Positions 40,360-49,467 are shown, counted from the stretch's first letter. The stretch: 52,515 nt of DNA from Kutzneria sp. 744 (GCF_000568255.1 NZ_KK037166.1:2424546-2477060); one strand, 5' to 3'. Numbers and translations are program-made. The notes: generated by a model not told the origin, from the letters alone.

Positions 40360-40886
40360 AGCCGACTCTCACGCCATCGTTCCGCGAGATCCTGCTGGCC
40401 TGGCTGCCCCGACAACACTGGTACCGAGGCGGATCGAACCATCGGCCGACCGGGTCCTACCGGTTCGAGGACTCGGCCGGCAAGGTCGGCATGGAAACGT
40501 TCCTGCTCAGGGTCGACGGCGTCGTCTACCAGATCCCGATGACCTACCGGGGCGCGCCGCTGGCCGGCGGGACGCTGATCACGACGGCCGAGCACAGCGT
40601 CCTCGGCCCGCGCTGGATCTACCAGGCCGAGACCGATCCCGTGTGGCGAAAGGAGATGCTCCGCATCGTGCGCTCGAACACGGAGACCGCGAATGGCGTT
40701 CGCGGCGAGCTGCTGGCCGAGTTCGCCGACGACGAGATAGTCATCGAACCGGCCCGGATCCGCGGGGAGCCGGGCCGGTTCGATGATGTTGTCGGTGTCG
40801 TCACCGGCTACGACGGCCGGCTGGCGACCGTCGTCACCAGCCGCGGGTCGCGAGCTTCTGGGACTCGGGCAGCTCCGAGACGTTGA
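40356..40886 (+). CDS. Maltokinase N-terminal cap-like protein
   Basis: A 176-residue protein resembling the N-terminal cap domain of maltokinases, found alone in many actinobacteria and often misnamed 1,4-alpha-glucan branching protein. Visible blocks are [45 protein letters not shown] and [16 protein letters not shown]. The kinase domain is absent. The GTG at 40356 overlaps the lctP stop. Its last 53 bases run into the 3' end of pdxS on the other strand and encode a Ser/Arg-rich tail, which suggests that the original stop has been lost or the end has been fused. Confidence 0.75.
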   Translation: MKPTLTPSFREILLAWLPRQHWYRGGSNHRPTGSYRFEDSAGKVGMETFLLRVDGVVYQIPMTYRGAPLAGGTLITTAEHSVLGPRWIYQAETDPVWRKEMLRIVRSNTETANGVRGELLAEFADDEIVIEPARIRGEPGRFDDVVGVVTGYDGRLATVVTSRGSRASGTRAAPRR

Positions 40887-41733
40887 TGCCGACCATGGCC
40901 TCGCCCAGGCCGCGGGAGACCTTGGCGATGACGTCGGGGTCGTCGTGGAAGGTGGTGGCCTTGACGATGGCCGAGGCGCGCTGGGCCGGGTCGCCGGACT
41001 TGAAGATGCCGGAGCCGACGAAGACGCCCTCGGCGCCGAGCTGCATCATCATGGCGGCGTCGGCCGGGGTGGCGATGCCGCCGGCGGTGAACAGCACGAC
41101 GGGCAGCTTGCCGGTGGCGGCGATCTCCTTGACCAGCTCGTACGGGGCGCGCAGCTCCTTGGCGGCGGCGTACAGCTCGGCGTCGTCGAGCACGGTCAGC
41201 CGGCCGATGTCGGCGCGGATCTGGCGCATGTGCCGGGTGGCCTCGACGACGTTGCCGGTGCCGGCCTCGCCCTTGGAGCGGATCATGGCCGCGCCCTCGG
41301 CGATGCGGCGCAGGGCCTCGCCCAGGTTGGTGGCGCCGCAGACGAACGGCACGGTGAACGGCCACTTGTCGATGTGGTTGGCCTCGTCGGCCGGGGTCAG
41401 CACCTCGGACTCGTCGATGTAGTCGACACCGAGGGCCTGCAGCACCTGAGCCTCGACGAAGTGGCCGATGCGGGCCTTGGCCATCACGGGGATGGACACG
41501 GCGTTGACGATGCCGTCGATCATGTCGGGGTCGCTCATCCGGGCGACGCCGCCCTGGACGCGGATGTCGGCCGGCACGCGCTCCAGCGCCATGACGGCGA
41601 CGGCGCCGGCGTCCTCGGCGATCTTGGCCTGCTCGGGGGTGACCACGTCCATGATCACGCCGCCCTTGAGCATCTCGGCCATGCCGCGCTTGACGCGGGC
41701 GGTGCCGGTGGCGGGAGTGGGCTCGATGTTCAC
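40834..41733 (-). CDS. pdxS: Pyridoxal 5'-phosphate synthase lyase subunit
   Basis: PdxS condenses a pentose phosphate, a triose phosphate and ammonia into PLP. The 299-residue protein is highly conserved: [39 protein letters not shown] (with a catalytic Lys), [16 protein letters not shown] (second Lys just before) and [32 protein letters not shown]. The GTG at 41733 has AAAGG upstream; the much longer upstream frame is not supported. It is divergent from the EF-G-like gene and separated from pdxT. Confidence 0.96.
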   Translation of the reverse strand: MNIEPTPATGTARVKRGMAEMLKGGVIMDVVTPEQAKIAEDAGAVAVMALERVPADIRVQGGVARMSDPDMIDGIVNAVSIPVMAKARIGHFVEAQVLQALGVDYIDESEVLTPADEANHIDKWPFTVPFVCGATNLGEALRRIAEGAAMIRSKGEAGTGNVVEATRHMRQIRADIGRLTVLDDAELYAAAKELRAPYELVKEIAATGKLPVVLFTAGGIATPADAAMMMQLGAEGVFVGSGIFKSGDPAQRASAIVKATTFHDDPDVIAKVSRGLGEAMVGINVSELPESQKLATRGW

Positions 41734-41929
41734 CGTGCCGACCTTTCGGGGTATGCGAGGGGGTACGCACTCCATGCTAGGTCGAACGTGGCCTGGTGTT
41801 TGAGGCCAATCCGACACAATTACGGAAGGCCACTTCGCCGACGGGCTTGTCCGACCAGCGCTTCGGGTGTGAGATCGAACACATCGAGGTGTGCTCCAGG
41901 TCAATTCGGTTCGTTCAGGAGGTGACCCC

Positions 41930-44056
41930 ATGGGGTCCAAGAACACCGACAACACCCAATCCGGCGGCGCGGTCGCTGTAGCCGACCCGGCCAAGGTCCG
42001 CAACGTCGTGCTGGTCGGCCCGTCGGGGGCCGGCAAGACCACGCTCACCGAGGCGCTTCTGACCGCCTCCGGCGTGCTGACCAGGGCCGGGTCCGTCACC
42101 GAGGGCACGACCGTGTGCGACCACGACCCCGCGGCCCAGCGCCAGCAGCGCTCGGTCGGGCTGGCGGTGGCCCCGCTGGTCCACCAGGACGTCAAGATCA
42201 ACCTCATCGACACGCCCGGGTACGTCGACTTCGTCGGCGAGCTGCGGGCCGGCCTGCGCGCCGCGGACGCCGCGGTTTTCGTGGTCGGCGCGTCCGAGGG
42301 CGTCGACGCCATGACCATGGCGCTGTGGGAGGAGTGCGCGGCCGTCGGCATGCCGCGCGGCGTCGTGATCGCCCGGCTCGACCACCACCGCGCCGACTTC
42401 GACGCCGAGCTCGCGGCCTGCCAGGAGGCGTTCGGCGCCGGCGTGCTGCCGCTGTACCTCCCGGTCCCCGGCTCCGGCAACACCAAGCTGGTCGGCCTGA
42501 TCACGCAGAGCGTCTTCGACTACTCCGACGGCTACCCGCCGACCGTGCGGGAACCCGACGCCGACCTCGCCGACTTCATGGCCGACCACCGCAACGCGCT
42601 GATCGAGGGCGTCATCGCCGAGAGCGAGGACGAGACCCTGATGGAGCGCTACCTCGGCGGCGAGGACATCGACCAGGACGTGCTCATCGCCGACCTGGAG
42701 ACCGCGGTCAGCCGGGGCTCGTTCTACCCGGTCGTGCCGGCGTGCGCGGCGACCGGCCTGGGGCTGGCCGAGATCCTGGACGGCATCGTGCGCGCCTTCC
42801 CGTCGCCGCTGGAGCACCCGCTGCCGTCGGTGACCGACCCGATCGCCGGCACCGTGCTGGAGCTGGCCACCGACCCGGACGGCCCGCTCGCGGCCGAGGT
42901 CGTGCGCACCGCCGTCGACTCCTACGTCGGTCGGGTGTCGCTCGTCCGGGTGTTCTCCGGGACGCTGCGGCCGGAGCGGTCCGTGCACGTCTCCGGGCAC
43001 GGCATGAGCGACCGCGGACACGAGGACCACGACGAGGACGAGCGGGTCGCGCACATCTACTCGCCGCTCGGGTCGAGCCTGCGCGAGGTGCCGTTCTGCG
43101 TGGCCGGCGACCTCTGCGCGCTGACCAAGCTCGGCTCGGCCGAGACCGGCGACACCGTGTCCAGCCCCGACCAGCCGCTGCTGATGTCGCCGTGGTTGAT
43201 GCCCGAGCCGCTGCTGCCGGTCGCGATCATCGCCCGCAAACGGAGCGACGAGGACACGCTGGCCCGCAACCTCGCACGCCTTGTGGCCGGGGATCCGACG
43301 CTCCGGTTGGAGCGCAACACCGAGACGCACCAGATGGTGTTGTGGTGCATGGGCGAGGCCCACGCCGACGTCGTGCTGGCGCGGCTGCGCGCCGGCGGGG
43401 CCGAGGTGGACACCGAGGACGTGCGGGTGCCGCTGCGGGAGACCTTCGCCAAGGCCGCCCGGGGGCACGGCCGGCACGTCAAGCAGTCCGGCGGGCACGG
43501 CCAGTACGCCGTGTGCGACCTGGAGGTCGAGCCGCTGCCGCGCGGATCCGGCTTCGAGTTCGTCGACCGGGTCGTCGGCGGATCGGTGCCGCACCAGTTC
43601 ATCCCCAGCGTGGAGAAGGGGGTGCGGGCCCAGCTGGCCAAGGGCCTGCACGGCGACCACCCGTGCGTCGACGTGCGCGTGACCCTCATCGACGGCAAGG
43701 CCCACAGCGTCGACTCCTCCGACTCGGCCTTCCAGACCGCCGGCGCGCTGGCCTTGAAGGAGGCCGCCGCCAACAGCCGGATCTCGCTGCTGGAGCCCAT
43801 GGATGAGGTGACCATCCGGCTGCCCGACGACCACCTCGGGGCCGTGCTCGGCGACCTGTCCAGCCGCCGCGCCCGCGTCCTGGGCACCGAGGCCGATATC
43901 ACGCCCGGGCACACCATGATCCGCGCCGAGGTGCCCGCGACCGAGCTCATCCGGTACGCCGTGGAGCTGCGGTCCCTCGCCTCGGGGACCGCGACCTTCA
44001 CCCGGCACTTCGCCCGGTACGACCCCCTGCCGGACAACCTGGCGACGAAGATCTGA
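41930..44056 (+). CDS. EF-G-like translational GTPase
   Basis: A 708-residue paralogue of elongation factor G (EF-G2 type of actinobacteria). GTPase motifs: GPSGAGKTT near residue 30 and [25 protein letters not shown]. The G4 motif, NKxD in true EF-G, reads ARLDH here, so nucleotide specificity or hydrolysis may be altered. Domains III-V follow, with [15 protein letters not shown] (domain IV) and a C-terminal EF-G fold ending in [14 protein letters not shown]. The ATG at 41930 has a strong AGGAGGTGA. The role is unknown; it is not the main EF-G, which is normally next to rpsL/rpsG. Confidence 0.9.
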   Translation: MGSKNTDNTQSGGAVAVADPAKVRNVVLVGPSGAGKTTLTEALLTASGVLTRAGSVTEGTTVCDHDPAAQRQQRSVGLAVAPLVHQDVKINLIDTPGYVDFVGELRAGLRAADAAVFVVGASEGVDAMTMALWEECAAVGMPRGVVIARLDHHRADFDAELAACQEAFGAGVLPLYLPVPGSGNTKLVGLITQSVFDYSDGYPPTVREPDADLADFMADHRNALIEGVIAESEDETLMERYLGGEDIDQDVLIADLETAVSRGSFYPVVPACAATGLGLAEILDGIVRAFPSPLEHPLPSVTDPIAGTVLELATDPDGPLAAEVVRTAVDSYVGRVSLVRVFSGTLRPERSVHVSGHGMSDRGHEDHDEDERVAHIYSPLGSSLREVPFCVAGDLCALTKLGSAETGDTVSSPDQPLLMSPWLMPEPLLPVAIIARKRSDEDTLARNLARLVAGDPTLRLERNTETHQMVLWCMGEAHADVVLARLRAGGAEVDTEDVRVPLRETFAKAARGHGRHVKQSGGHGQYAVCDLEVEPLPRGSGFEFVDRVVGGSVPHQFIPSVEKGVRAQLAKGLHGDHPCVDVRVTLIDGKAHSVDSSDSAFQTAGALALKEAAANSRISLLEPMDEVTIRLPDDHLGAVLGDLSSRRARVLGTEADITPGHTMIRAEVPATELIRYAVELRSLASGTATFTRHFARYDPLPDNLATKI

Positions 44057-44069
44057 GGGAGAGAAAGGA

Positions 44070-44106
44070 ATGGCGCGGCCCGCATCGACCGCGCGGGCCG
44101 CGCCAT
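44070..44106 (+). terminator. Hairpin terminator after the EF-G-like gene
   Basis: A perfect 14-bp stem (44070-44083 with 44093-44106) and a 9-base loop, 14 bases after the stop codon. It lies between convergent genes and may serve both. Confidence 0.8.
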
Positions 44107-44149
44107 CTCACATCGCGCGGCCCTGCGCGCCCGGCCGAGCGGTGCGGCG

Positions 44150-45109
44150 TCAGCGGACCGGCCGCACTACGCCGTCCCATTGCGTGGCAAGGAGATCCTC
44201 CAGCAGCGGGCCCAGCAGCGGCGGGTAGATCAGCTCGTCGGAGTCGGCCAGCTCCTCCGTGGTCCACCAGCGGTGGTCGGTGACGGTGTCGTTCTCCAGC
44301 TGCGTGAAGCCCGAGGTGTCGATGGCATTCGCCTTGGTGCGCAGGAGAAAGAACCACTCCTCGCCGAGGTGCCAGCGGCCGTCGAAGCAGAAGGTCACCC
44401 GGCGCAGCCAGACGGGGCCGGTGAGATCCGTTTCGGAGCAACGGATTCCGGTCTCCTCGGCCAGCTCGCGAACCGCGGCCTCGGTCAGCGCCTCGCCCTT
44501 CTCGATGCCGCCGCCGGGCGTGAACCACCACTGCTCGGCGTTGTTCGGCGGCGGATTTCCCCCGCGGAACAGCAGAACCCGGTCACGGTCGTCCACCAGC
44601 AGGATGCGGGCCGACGCCCGAGGAACCAGCGCCTGCTCGCCGCTCTCGGGCGCCACGGGCTCGGCGATCTCGAAGTAGCTGGGCAGCGGCGCGGTGCCGG
44701 CCAGCCGCAGCCAGCGCACCGATCGCTTGCGGCGCAAGGACAGCGTGTCCCGCACGGCGTCGTTGTGCACCCGGCGCGCCAAGACCAGGCGGTGCTCGGC
44801 GTCGGCCAGCTCGGTGGCGATCTCCCCCGGCAGCGACGTCCGGTCCAGCTCACCCAGCAGCCGGCTGACCTCGTTCTCGGCGGCCTCCCGGTCCGGCCGC
44901 GACGCCCCCTCAGCCGATTCCGTCGCCTCCGTGGCCTTCGGACTCGCCAGCCGGGCCAGCAACGCCCGCCGCGCCAACGCCGCATCCAACGCCGCCCACG
45001 CCGCGTCGGTGCGAATGTGCAGCCGGTCCAGGCGGCTGGTGAGCCGCAACACCCTCGAACCGAGGATGAGCAGCACCGCCAGCCCCGCCGCCACCGCCTC
45101 GAAGATCAC
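44150..45109 (-). CDS. Membrane-anchored Nudix hydrolase
   Basis: A 319-residue protein with one N-terminal membrane segment (about residues 3-20), a helical region resembling the start of LemA-like proteins (about 25-140), and a Nudix domain (about 165-310). The Nudix box GGGIEKGEALTEAAVRELAEETGI is complete (about residues 207-230; pattern G-x5-E-x7-REL-x-EE-x-G). Such enzymes hydrolyse nucleoside diphosphates linked to other groups; the substrate is not predictable. It follows the pim genes on the same strand. Confidence 0.9.
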   Translation of the reverse strand: MIFEAVAAGLAVLLILGSRVLRLTSRLDRLHIRTDAAWAALDAALARRALLARLASPKATEATESAEGASRPDREAAENEVSRLLGELDRTSLPGEIATELADAEHRLVLARRVHNDAVRDTLSLRRKRSVRWLRLAGTAPLPSYFEIAEPVAPESGEQALVPRASARILLVDDRDRVLLFRGGNPPPNNAEQWWFTPGGGIEKGEALTEAAVRELAEETGIRCSETDLTGPVWLRRVTFCFDGRWHLGEEWFFLLRTKANAIDTSGFTQLENDTVTDHRWWTTEELADSDELIYPPLLGPLLEDLLATQWDGVVRPVR

Positions 45110-45177
45110 GAGCCGACCCTACTCCGCGGTGGAGGTGGAGGTGGGCGGGGTGAAAGGGAGGTTGGGGTGGAAAAGCC

Positions 45178-45627
45178 CTAGCAGGAGGCGGAAGGCGGCC
45201 GGGTGGCAGCGCGGTTCGGGGTGGGGAAATACTGGCCCGAGGTGGCGTTGGCAAAGGCTCTGTCGAACAGGGCCCAGCCGTCGAGCTCGGCGACGGTGGT
45301 GGCCGTCGGGTCCCAGCCGACGGCGACGGCGGCGTCGAGCAGGGCTCGGACCACGCCGGGCTGGTTGAGGTTGAGGCCCCGCCCGTCGGCGTGCCGCACC
45401 TGGCCCGAGTGCATGCCCCAGCCGTCGGAGACGCGGAAACCGTTGCCGACACAGAACTCGATGTACACGCGGCCGTGCACGCGCTCGCGCCGGAGCTCCA
45501 GGAACTCGCAGCAGGTCTTGTCCCGCTCGTTCGGATCCTCGAGGTTCTCGTGCGAGTGGCCGACACTCCAGCGGTAGCGGTCCGTGCCGATGCCGAGCCA
45601 GCGGGGATCGTTGCGGTGGCGCGGCAT
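45178..45627 (-). CDS. Protein of unknown function next to pimA
   Basis: A 149-residue soluble protein that I do not recognise. It is rich in Trp, His and Arg (PRWLGIGTDRYRWSVGHSHE) and has two adjacent Cys (KTCCEF), with no membrane segment or signal peptide. The ATG at 45627 begins 8 bases after the pimA stop, so it is probably the last gene of the pgsA-patA-pimA unit. The much longer frame upstream is the shadow of pimA. Confidence 0.75.
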   Translation of the reverse strand: MPRHRNDPRWLGIGTDRYRWSVGHSHENLEDPNERDKTCCEFLELRRERVHGRVYIEFCVGNGFRVSDGWGMHSGQVRHADGRGLNLNQPGVVRALLDAAVAVGWDPTATTVAELDGWALFDRAFANATSGQYFPTPNRAATRPPSASC

Positions 45628-45635
45628 CCGGAAAC

Positions 45636-46694
45636 CTACATTCGTGCGGGGGCAGGGCTGGCCGAGGTGGCGGCCTCGTAGACGCGGAGGACCTGGTCGG
45701 CGACCACGGACCAGTCGAAGGCTAGGGCGCGCGAGGAGCCGGCGAAACCGAATTCCCTGCGGCGCACGGGATCGTCGAGCATCGAAGCCAGGGCGGCGGC
45801 CAACGCCGAGGGGTCGCCGGGCGGGGCGAACAGGGCGGCGGGGCCGAGGACGCGGCGGAAGGCGTCGAGATCCGAAGCCACGACGGGAGCCCCGGCGCTC
45901 ATGGCCTCGGCGAGCACGATGCCGAAGCTCTCGCCGCCGGTGTTGGGCGCGCACAGAACATCGACGGAACGGAACAGGGCGGCTTTGGTGGCGTCCGAGA
46001 CCTCGCCGAGCACAAGAGCCTGCGGGCAGGCGGCGCGCAGGGCGTCGGCGTTGCCACGGCCGGCGACCACCAGCCGCAGATCGGGACGATCCAGCAGCCG
46101 CACGGCTTCCACCAGCACGGACATGCCCTTGCGGGGCTCGTCGAAACGGCCGAGGAAGCCGATGGTGCCGCCGGCACGGGGAAAATCGGGCAGCGGCAAG
46201 GCATCGGCGAAGAACCGGACGTCGACCCCGTTGGGGATCTCGACGGCGTCGCCGCCGAGGTGCTCGACCTGCACCCGACGAGCCGGCTCCGACACGGCGA
46301 TCCGGGCGGTGACCTTCTCCAGCTGCGGCCGGAGCACTCCCCGCGCTGCCAACAGGATCCACGACCGGTCGAACGACGTGTGAAAGGTGGCGACGACCGG
46401 TCCCCGGGCCAGCGTCAACGCCAGGAAGGACAGGCTGGGCGCGATGGGCTCGTGCAGGTGCAGAAGGTCGAAATCGCCCTCACGGAGCCAGCGCCGCACC
46501 CGCACGTACGCGGCTGGGCCGAAAGCCAGTCGCGCCACGGAACCGTTGAAGGGAATGGGCGTCGCCCGCCCGGTAGGGGCCAACACCGACACCTCGTGCC
46601 CCAGCCCGCGCAGCGCGGCGGCCAATCCGGTGACGTGGGCCTGGACCCCGCCCGGCACGGCGAGCGAATACGGGCAGACCAGGCCGATCCTCAC
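45636..46694 (-). CDS. pimA: Phosphatidylinositol alpha-mannosyltransferase
   Basis: A GT4-family enzyme that transfers mannose from GDP-mannose to phosphatidylinositol at the membrane, the first step toward phosphatidylinositol mannosides. The 352-residue protein has the acceptor-site GGVQAHVTGLAAAL, the donor-domain start TIGFLGRFDEPRKGM, and the E-x7-E motif in GGESFGIVLAEAMSAGAPVV. The GTG at 46694 overlaps the patA stop (GTGA). The neighbours pgsA and patA encode the preceding and following steps. Confidence 0.94.
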   Translation of the reverse strand: MRIGLVCPYSLAVPGGVQAHVTGLAAALRGLGHEVSVLAPTGRATPIPFNGSVARLAFGPAAYVRVRRWLREGDFDLLHLHEPIAPSLSFLALTLARGPVVATFHTSFDRSWILLAARGVLRPQLEKVTARIAVSEPARRVQVEHLGGDAVEIPNGVDVRFFADALPLPDFPRAGGTIGFLGRFDEPRKGMSVLVEAVRLLDRPDLRLVVAGRGNADALRAACPQALVLGEVSDATKAALFRSVDVLCAPNTGGESFGIVLAEAMSAGAPVVASDLDAFRRVLGPAALFAPPGDPSALAAALASMLDDPVRRREFGFAGSSRALAFDWSVVADQVLRVYEAATSASPAPARM

Positions 46695-47575
46695 TCGGAG
46701 AGGTCCTCGGTGAGCCACAGCCGCTGGAGCATGTGCCAGTCTTCGGGATGCGCGGCGATGTCGGCGGCGAACACGTCGGCCAGCGCCTGGGTGGCGGCCG
46801 GGATGCCGTCCACGCCGTTGACCTTGACCGGCGGGTGCACCCGCATCCCCCACCCGGTCTCGGTGAACCAGGTGCCGACCGGCAGCAGCGCCGCGCCGGT
46901 GGTGGCGGCCAGGTAGGCGGGGCCGGCCGGCATGCGGGTGGTGCCGTTGAAGAACGACACGGGCACGCCGCTGGCAGTGAGGTCGCGGTCGGCGAACAGG
47001 CACACGACCCCGCCGGCCCGCAGCCGCTGCGCCAGGTGCTCGGTGGGCCGGGTCTCGCCGCCGGCCGACGGCACGACGTCGAAGCCGAGCCGCTCACGGG
47101 CCCGGGTGAAGCTGCGGAACAGCGATTCGGGCCGCAGCCGCTGCACGACCACGCTGACCTGGCGGGTGTGCCCCAGCAGCCAGACGCCGGCCAGGTCCCA
47201 GCTGCCGCAGTGCGGCAGCGCCAGGATCACGCCGTTGCCCTCGGCGCACGCGGCGTGCAGGTTCTCCTGGCCGGTGGCGGTCCGCTCGACCGCCTGGTGC
47301 ACGGCCTCGACGTCGCCGGGCCGCAGCCGGAACGTCTCGTACCAGTACCGGGCGTAGGACCGCATCGCCCGCGCGACGAGCTCGTCCAACTCCGCGGCCC
47401 CGGCCCGGGGCACCACGCGGGCCAGGTTCCGGCGTAACTGCGCGACCCCGGCCCCGTTGCGTCGGGTGGCGAAGTCCGCGCCCCACTGGAAGACGCCGAC
47501 GGCGACCTGCTCGGGGGCGAGCCGCGCGAAGGCCCAGCCGGCACGGTAGGCGGCCGTGACGAGCAGACCCTTCAC
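46691..47575 (-). CDS. patA: Phosphatidylinositol mannoside acyltransferase
   Basis: A 294-residue lysophospholipid acyltransferase-type (LpxL/HtrB-like) enzyme that acylates phosphatidylinositol mannosides. The catalytic HxxxxD is in LPHCGSWDLAG, and FADRDLTASGVPVSFFNGTTRMPAG is typical of the family. The GTG at 47575 overlaps the pgsA stop (GTGA). It belongs to the operon pgsA-patA-pimA. Confidence 0.92.
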   Translation of the reverse strand: MKGLLVTAAYRAGWAFARLAPEQVAVGVFQWGADFATRRNGAGVAQLRRNLARVVPRAGAAELDELVARAMRSYARYWYETFRLRPGDVEAVHQAVERTATGQENLHAACAEGNGVILALPHCGSWDLAGVWLLGHTRQVSVVVQRLRPESLFRSFTRARERLGFDVVPSAGGETRPTEHLAQRLRAGGVVCLFADRDLTASGVPVSFFNGTTRMPAGPAYLAATTGAALLPVGTWFTETGWGMRVHPPVKVNGVDGIPAATQALADVFAADIAAHPEDWHMLQRLWLTEDLSE

Positions 47576-48183
47576 CCGGTCTGCTCCTTGGCCGACCGAT
47601 GCACGGCGATCATCCGCTGCGCGACGGTGATCACCGCCAGCACCGCCAGCACCCACAGCGCCACGTCCACGGCGTAGGGGACGCCGAGACCGGTCAGGCC
47701 GGTGCCGACCAGGGCCAGGATCATGCGCTCGGCCCGTTCGACCAGGCCCCCGTCGGCCGACAGGCCGGTGGCCTCGGCGCGGGCCTTGATGTAGGAGATG
47801 ACCTGCGCCCCGACCAGCGCGATCAGCGCCGCGGCGCCGCCGGAGCGGTCGCCGGCCCCGGCCAGGCACCACCAGGCGATGGCGCCGAGCAGCGCGCCGT
47901 CGGCGATCCGGTCGCAGCTGGCGTCGAGCACCGCGCCGAACCGGGTGCCGGCCCCGCTGGCCCGGGCGACGGCCCCGTCCAGCAGGTCGAACAGCACGAA
48001 GAAGGTGATCACGAGCGTGCCGGCGAACAGCTCACCGCGTGGCAGGAACCAGAGCGCGCCGAGCACGGTGCCCGCGGTGCCGACGAGCGTGACGGCATTG
48101 GGCGTGACACCGCGCCGCTGCAGCCACGTCCCGACAGGATCGGTGACGCGTGAGACGGAGGCGCGAGCGAAGATGTTCAGCAT
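47572..48183 (-). CDS. pgsA: Phosphatidylinositol phosphate synthase (CDP-alcohol phosphotransferase)
   Basis: An integral membrane enzyme that joins CDP-diacylglycerol to inositol phosphate. The 203-residue protein has about six membrane segments and the full family motif DLLDGAVARASGAGTRFGAVLDASCDR (D-x2-DG-x2-AR-x8-G-x3-D-x3-D). Context with patA and pimA supports phosphatidylinositol synthesis. ATG at 48183. Confidence 0.93.
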   Translation of the reverse strand: MLNIFARASVSRVTDPVGTWLQRRGVTPNAVTLVGTAGTVLGALWFLPRGELFAGTLVITFFVLFDLLDGAVARASGAGTRFGAVLDASCDRIADGALLGAIAWWCLAGAGDRSGGAAALIALVGAQVISYIKARAEATGLSADGGLVERAERMILALVGTGLTGLGVPYAVDVALWVLAVLAVITVAQRMIAVHRSAKEQTG

Positions 48184-48275
48184 GGGGCGGCGGAGGCACC
48201 TACCTGCACTACAGGACCGGGTGGGACCAGCCTAACCAGCGGACGTGGGACAGCGGCCACCGACACCCCCGCGTC

Positions 48276-48758
48276 TCACTCGTCACACGGGTCGGCGGTG
48301 CATCCCTTGCTGGCCTGGGCGGTGATCGCCTCGCAAATCACGCCGAGCTGGCGCACCTGGTCCTCGGAGAGCCCGTCGAACAGCACGGTGCGCACCTCGC
48401 CGACGTGCCCGGGGGCGGCGGCCTTGACCGCGGCCATGCCGTCCTCGGTGAGCACGGCGAACGCACCACGTTTGTCGGTGGCGCAGGAGCGGCGGACGAC
48501 CCAGCCGTTCTCCTCCAGCCGGGCGATCGCGTGCGACAGGCGGCTGCGGGAGGATTTGGTGAACTCGGCCAGCTCGCTCATCCGCAGCTCACGATCGGGT
48601 GACTCGGAGAGTGCGACGAGGATCTCGTAGTAGGTGGTCGGCATGCCGGAGTCGCGCTGCAGTTGGCGGTCCAGACGCTCGTTGACCAGCTTGGTCGCGG
48701 ACTGGTACGCCCGCCACACCCACTGCTCGGAATCGGACAACCACCGCGGCTCGCTCAT
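48276..48758 (-). CDS. MarR family transcriptional regulator
   Basis: A 160-residue winged-helix regulator with the MarR layout: TYYEILVALSESPDRELRMSELAEFTKSSRSRLSHAIARLEENGWVVRRSCATDKRGAFAVLTEDG. The C-terminus carries two Cys (KGCTADPCDE). It is divergent from yceI; a perfect pair of 14-bp inverted sites lies between them. MarR proteins often sense oxidants, antibiotics or aromatic compounds; no ligand can be named here. Confidence 0.92.
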   Translation of the reverse strand: MSEPRWLSDSEQWVWRAYQSATKLVNERLDRQLQRDSGMPTTYYEILVALSESPDRELRMSELAEFTKSSRSRLSHAIARLEENGWVVRRSCATDKRGAFAVLTEDGMAAVKAAAPGHVGEVRTVLFDGLSEDQVRQLGVICEAITAQASKGCTADPCDE

Positions 48759-48777
48759 GAGTCACATCATACCTGTT

Positions 48778-48822
48778 GTTGAACTCTCAACCTCAGTGCT
48801 AAGGTTCAGTTGAGAGTTCAAC
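48778..48822. promoter_or_regulatory. Paired inverted MarR-type operators
   Basis: GTTGAACTCTCAAC at 48778-48791 and GTTGAGAGTTCAAC at 48809-48822 are exact reverse complements, and each half is itself nearly palindromic (TTGA...TCAA). Their centres are 31 bases apart, three helical turns, so two dimers could bind the same face. A possible -35 (TTGAAC) and -10 (TAAGGT at 48800-48805) lie within them, so binding would block yceI transcription. Confidence 0.75.
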
Positions 48823-48845
48823 CAAGGCTCATGGAGGACCGAAAG

Positions 48846-49385
48846 ATGACTGCGGCAACCCAGATCCCCGGATACGTCGCCGGCACGTGGAACATCGACC
48901 CGGTGCACTCGGAGGTCGCCTTCATCGTCCGCCACCTCGGCGTGTCCAAGGTTCGCGGTCGTTTCAACACCATCAGCGGCACGATCGTTACCGGCGAGGA
49001 CCCGAGCACGTCCTCGGTGACCGCCCAGATCGTGGCCGACAGCGTCGACACCAAGAACGAGCAGCGCGACGGCCACGTCCGCTCGGCCGACTTCCTGCAC
49101 GTCGAGGAGCACGAGCACCTGACCTTCACGTCGAGCGCGGTGCGCATCGACGGCGAGGACGTCGAGATCGACGGCGACCTGACGCTGCACGGCGTGACCA
49201 AGGCCGTGACCCTGACCGGCGAGCTGGGCGGCTTCGGCGACGGCCCGAACAGCAAGGTCCTGGGCGTGTCGGCCAGCACCGAGATCAAGCGCTCCGACTT
49301 CGGCGTCGGCGGCGGCATCCCGTCCGCCGTGGTCAGCGACAAGATCAAGATCGAGCTCGACGTCGAGGCCCAGCTCCAGGCCTGA
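48846..49385 (+). CDS. YceI family protein
   Basis: A 179-residue lipocalin-like beta-barrel protein of the YceI family, members of which bind isoprenoid-type lipids. The family pattern is clear: GTWNIDPVHSEVAFIVRHLGVSKVRGRF, then VDTKNEQRDGHVRSADFLHVEEH and DLTLHGVTKAVTL. There is no signal peptide, so it is probably cytoplasmic, as in many actinobacteria. The ATG at 48846 follows GGACCGAAAG. It is likely repressed by the divergent MarR protein. Confidence 0.93.
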   Translation: MTAATQIPGYVAGTWNIDPVHSEVAFIVRHLGVSKVRGRFNTISGTIVTGEDPSTSSVTAQIVADSVDTKNEQRDGHVRSADFLHVEEHEHLTFTSSAVRIDGEDVEIDGDLTLHGVTKAVTLTGELGGFGDGPNSKVLGVSASTEIKRSDFGVGGGIPSAVVSDKIKIELDVEAQLQA

Positions 49386-49403
49386 CCCTCAAGCCCAACC
49401 CCG

Positions 49404-49464
49404 GCGAGTCCCGCTCTCGGGCAGTCATGAACTCGACACATGGTTGCCCGAGAGCGGGACTCGC
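49404..49464. repeat. Hairpin repeat family 1, copy 3 (inverted)
   Basis: 20-base arms (49404-49423 and 49445-49464) around a 21-base loop (49424-49444) that is the exact reverse complement of the loop of copy 2. It lies between the convergent genes yceI and the HIT gene, 18 bases after the yceI stop. One extra base interrupts the outer end of the stem relative to copy 2. Confidence 0.92.
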
Positions 49465-49467
49465 GGT

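Noticed and set aside
41734-41929. Possible riboswitch upstream of pdxS
   Set aside because: No conserved helices or known aptamer core could be drawn; it is treated as an ordinary divergent promoter region.
41915-44008. A 697-codon minus-strand ORF opposite the EF-G-like gene
   Set aside because: It is an antisense shadow; the plus strand carries all GTPase and EF-G motifs and a strong ribosome site.
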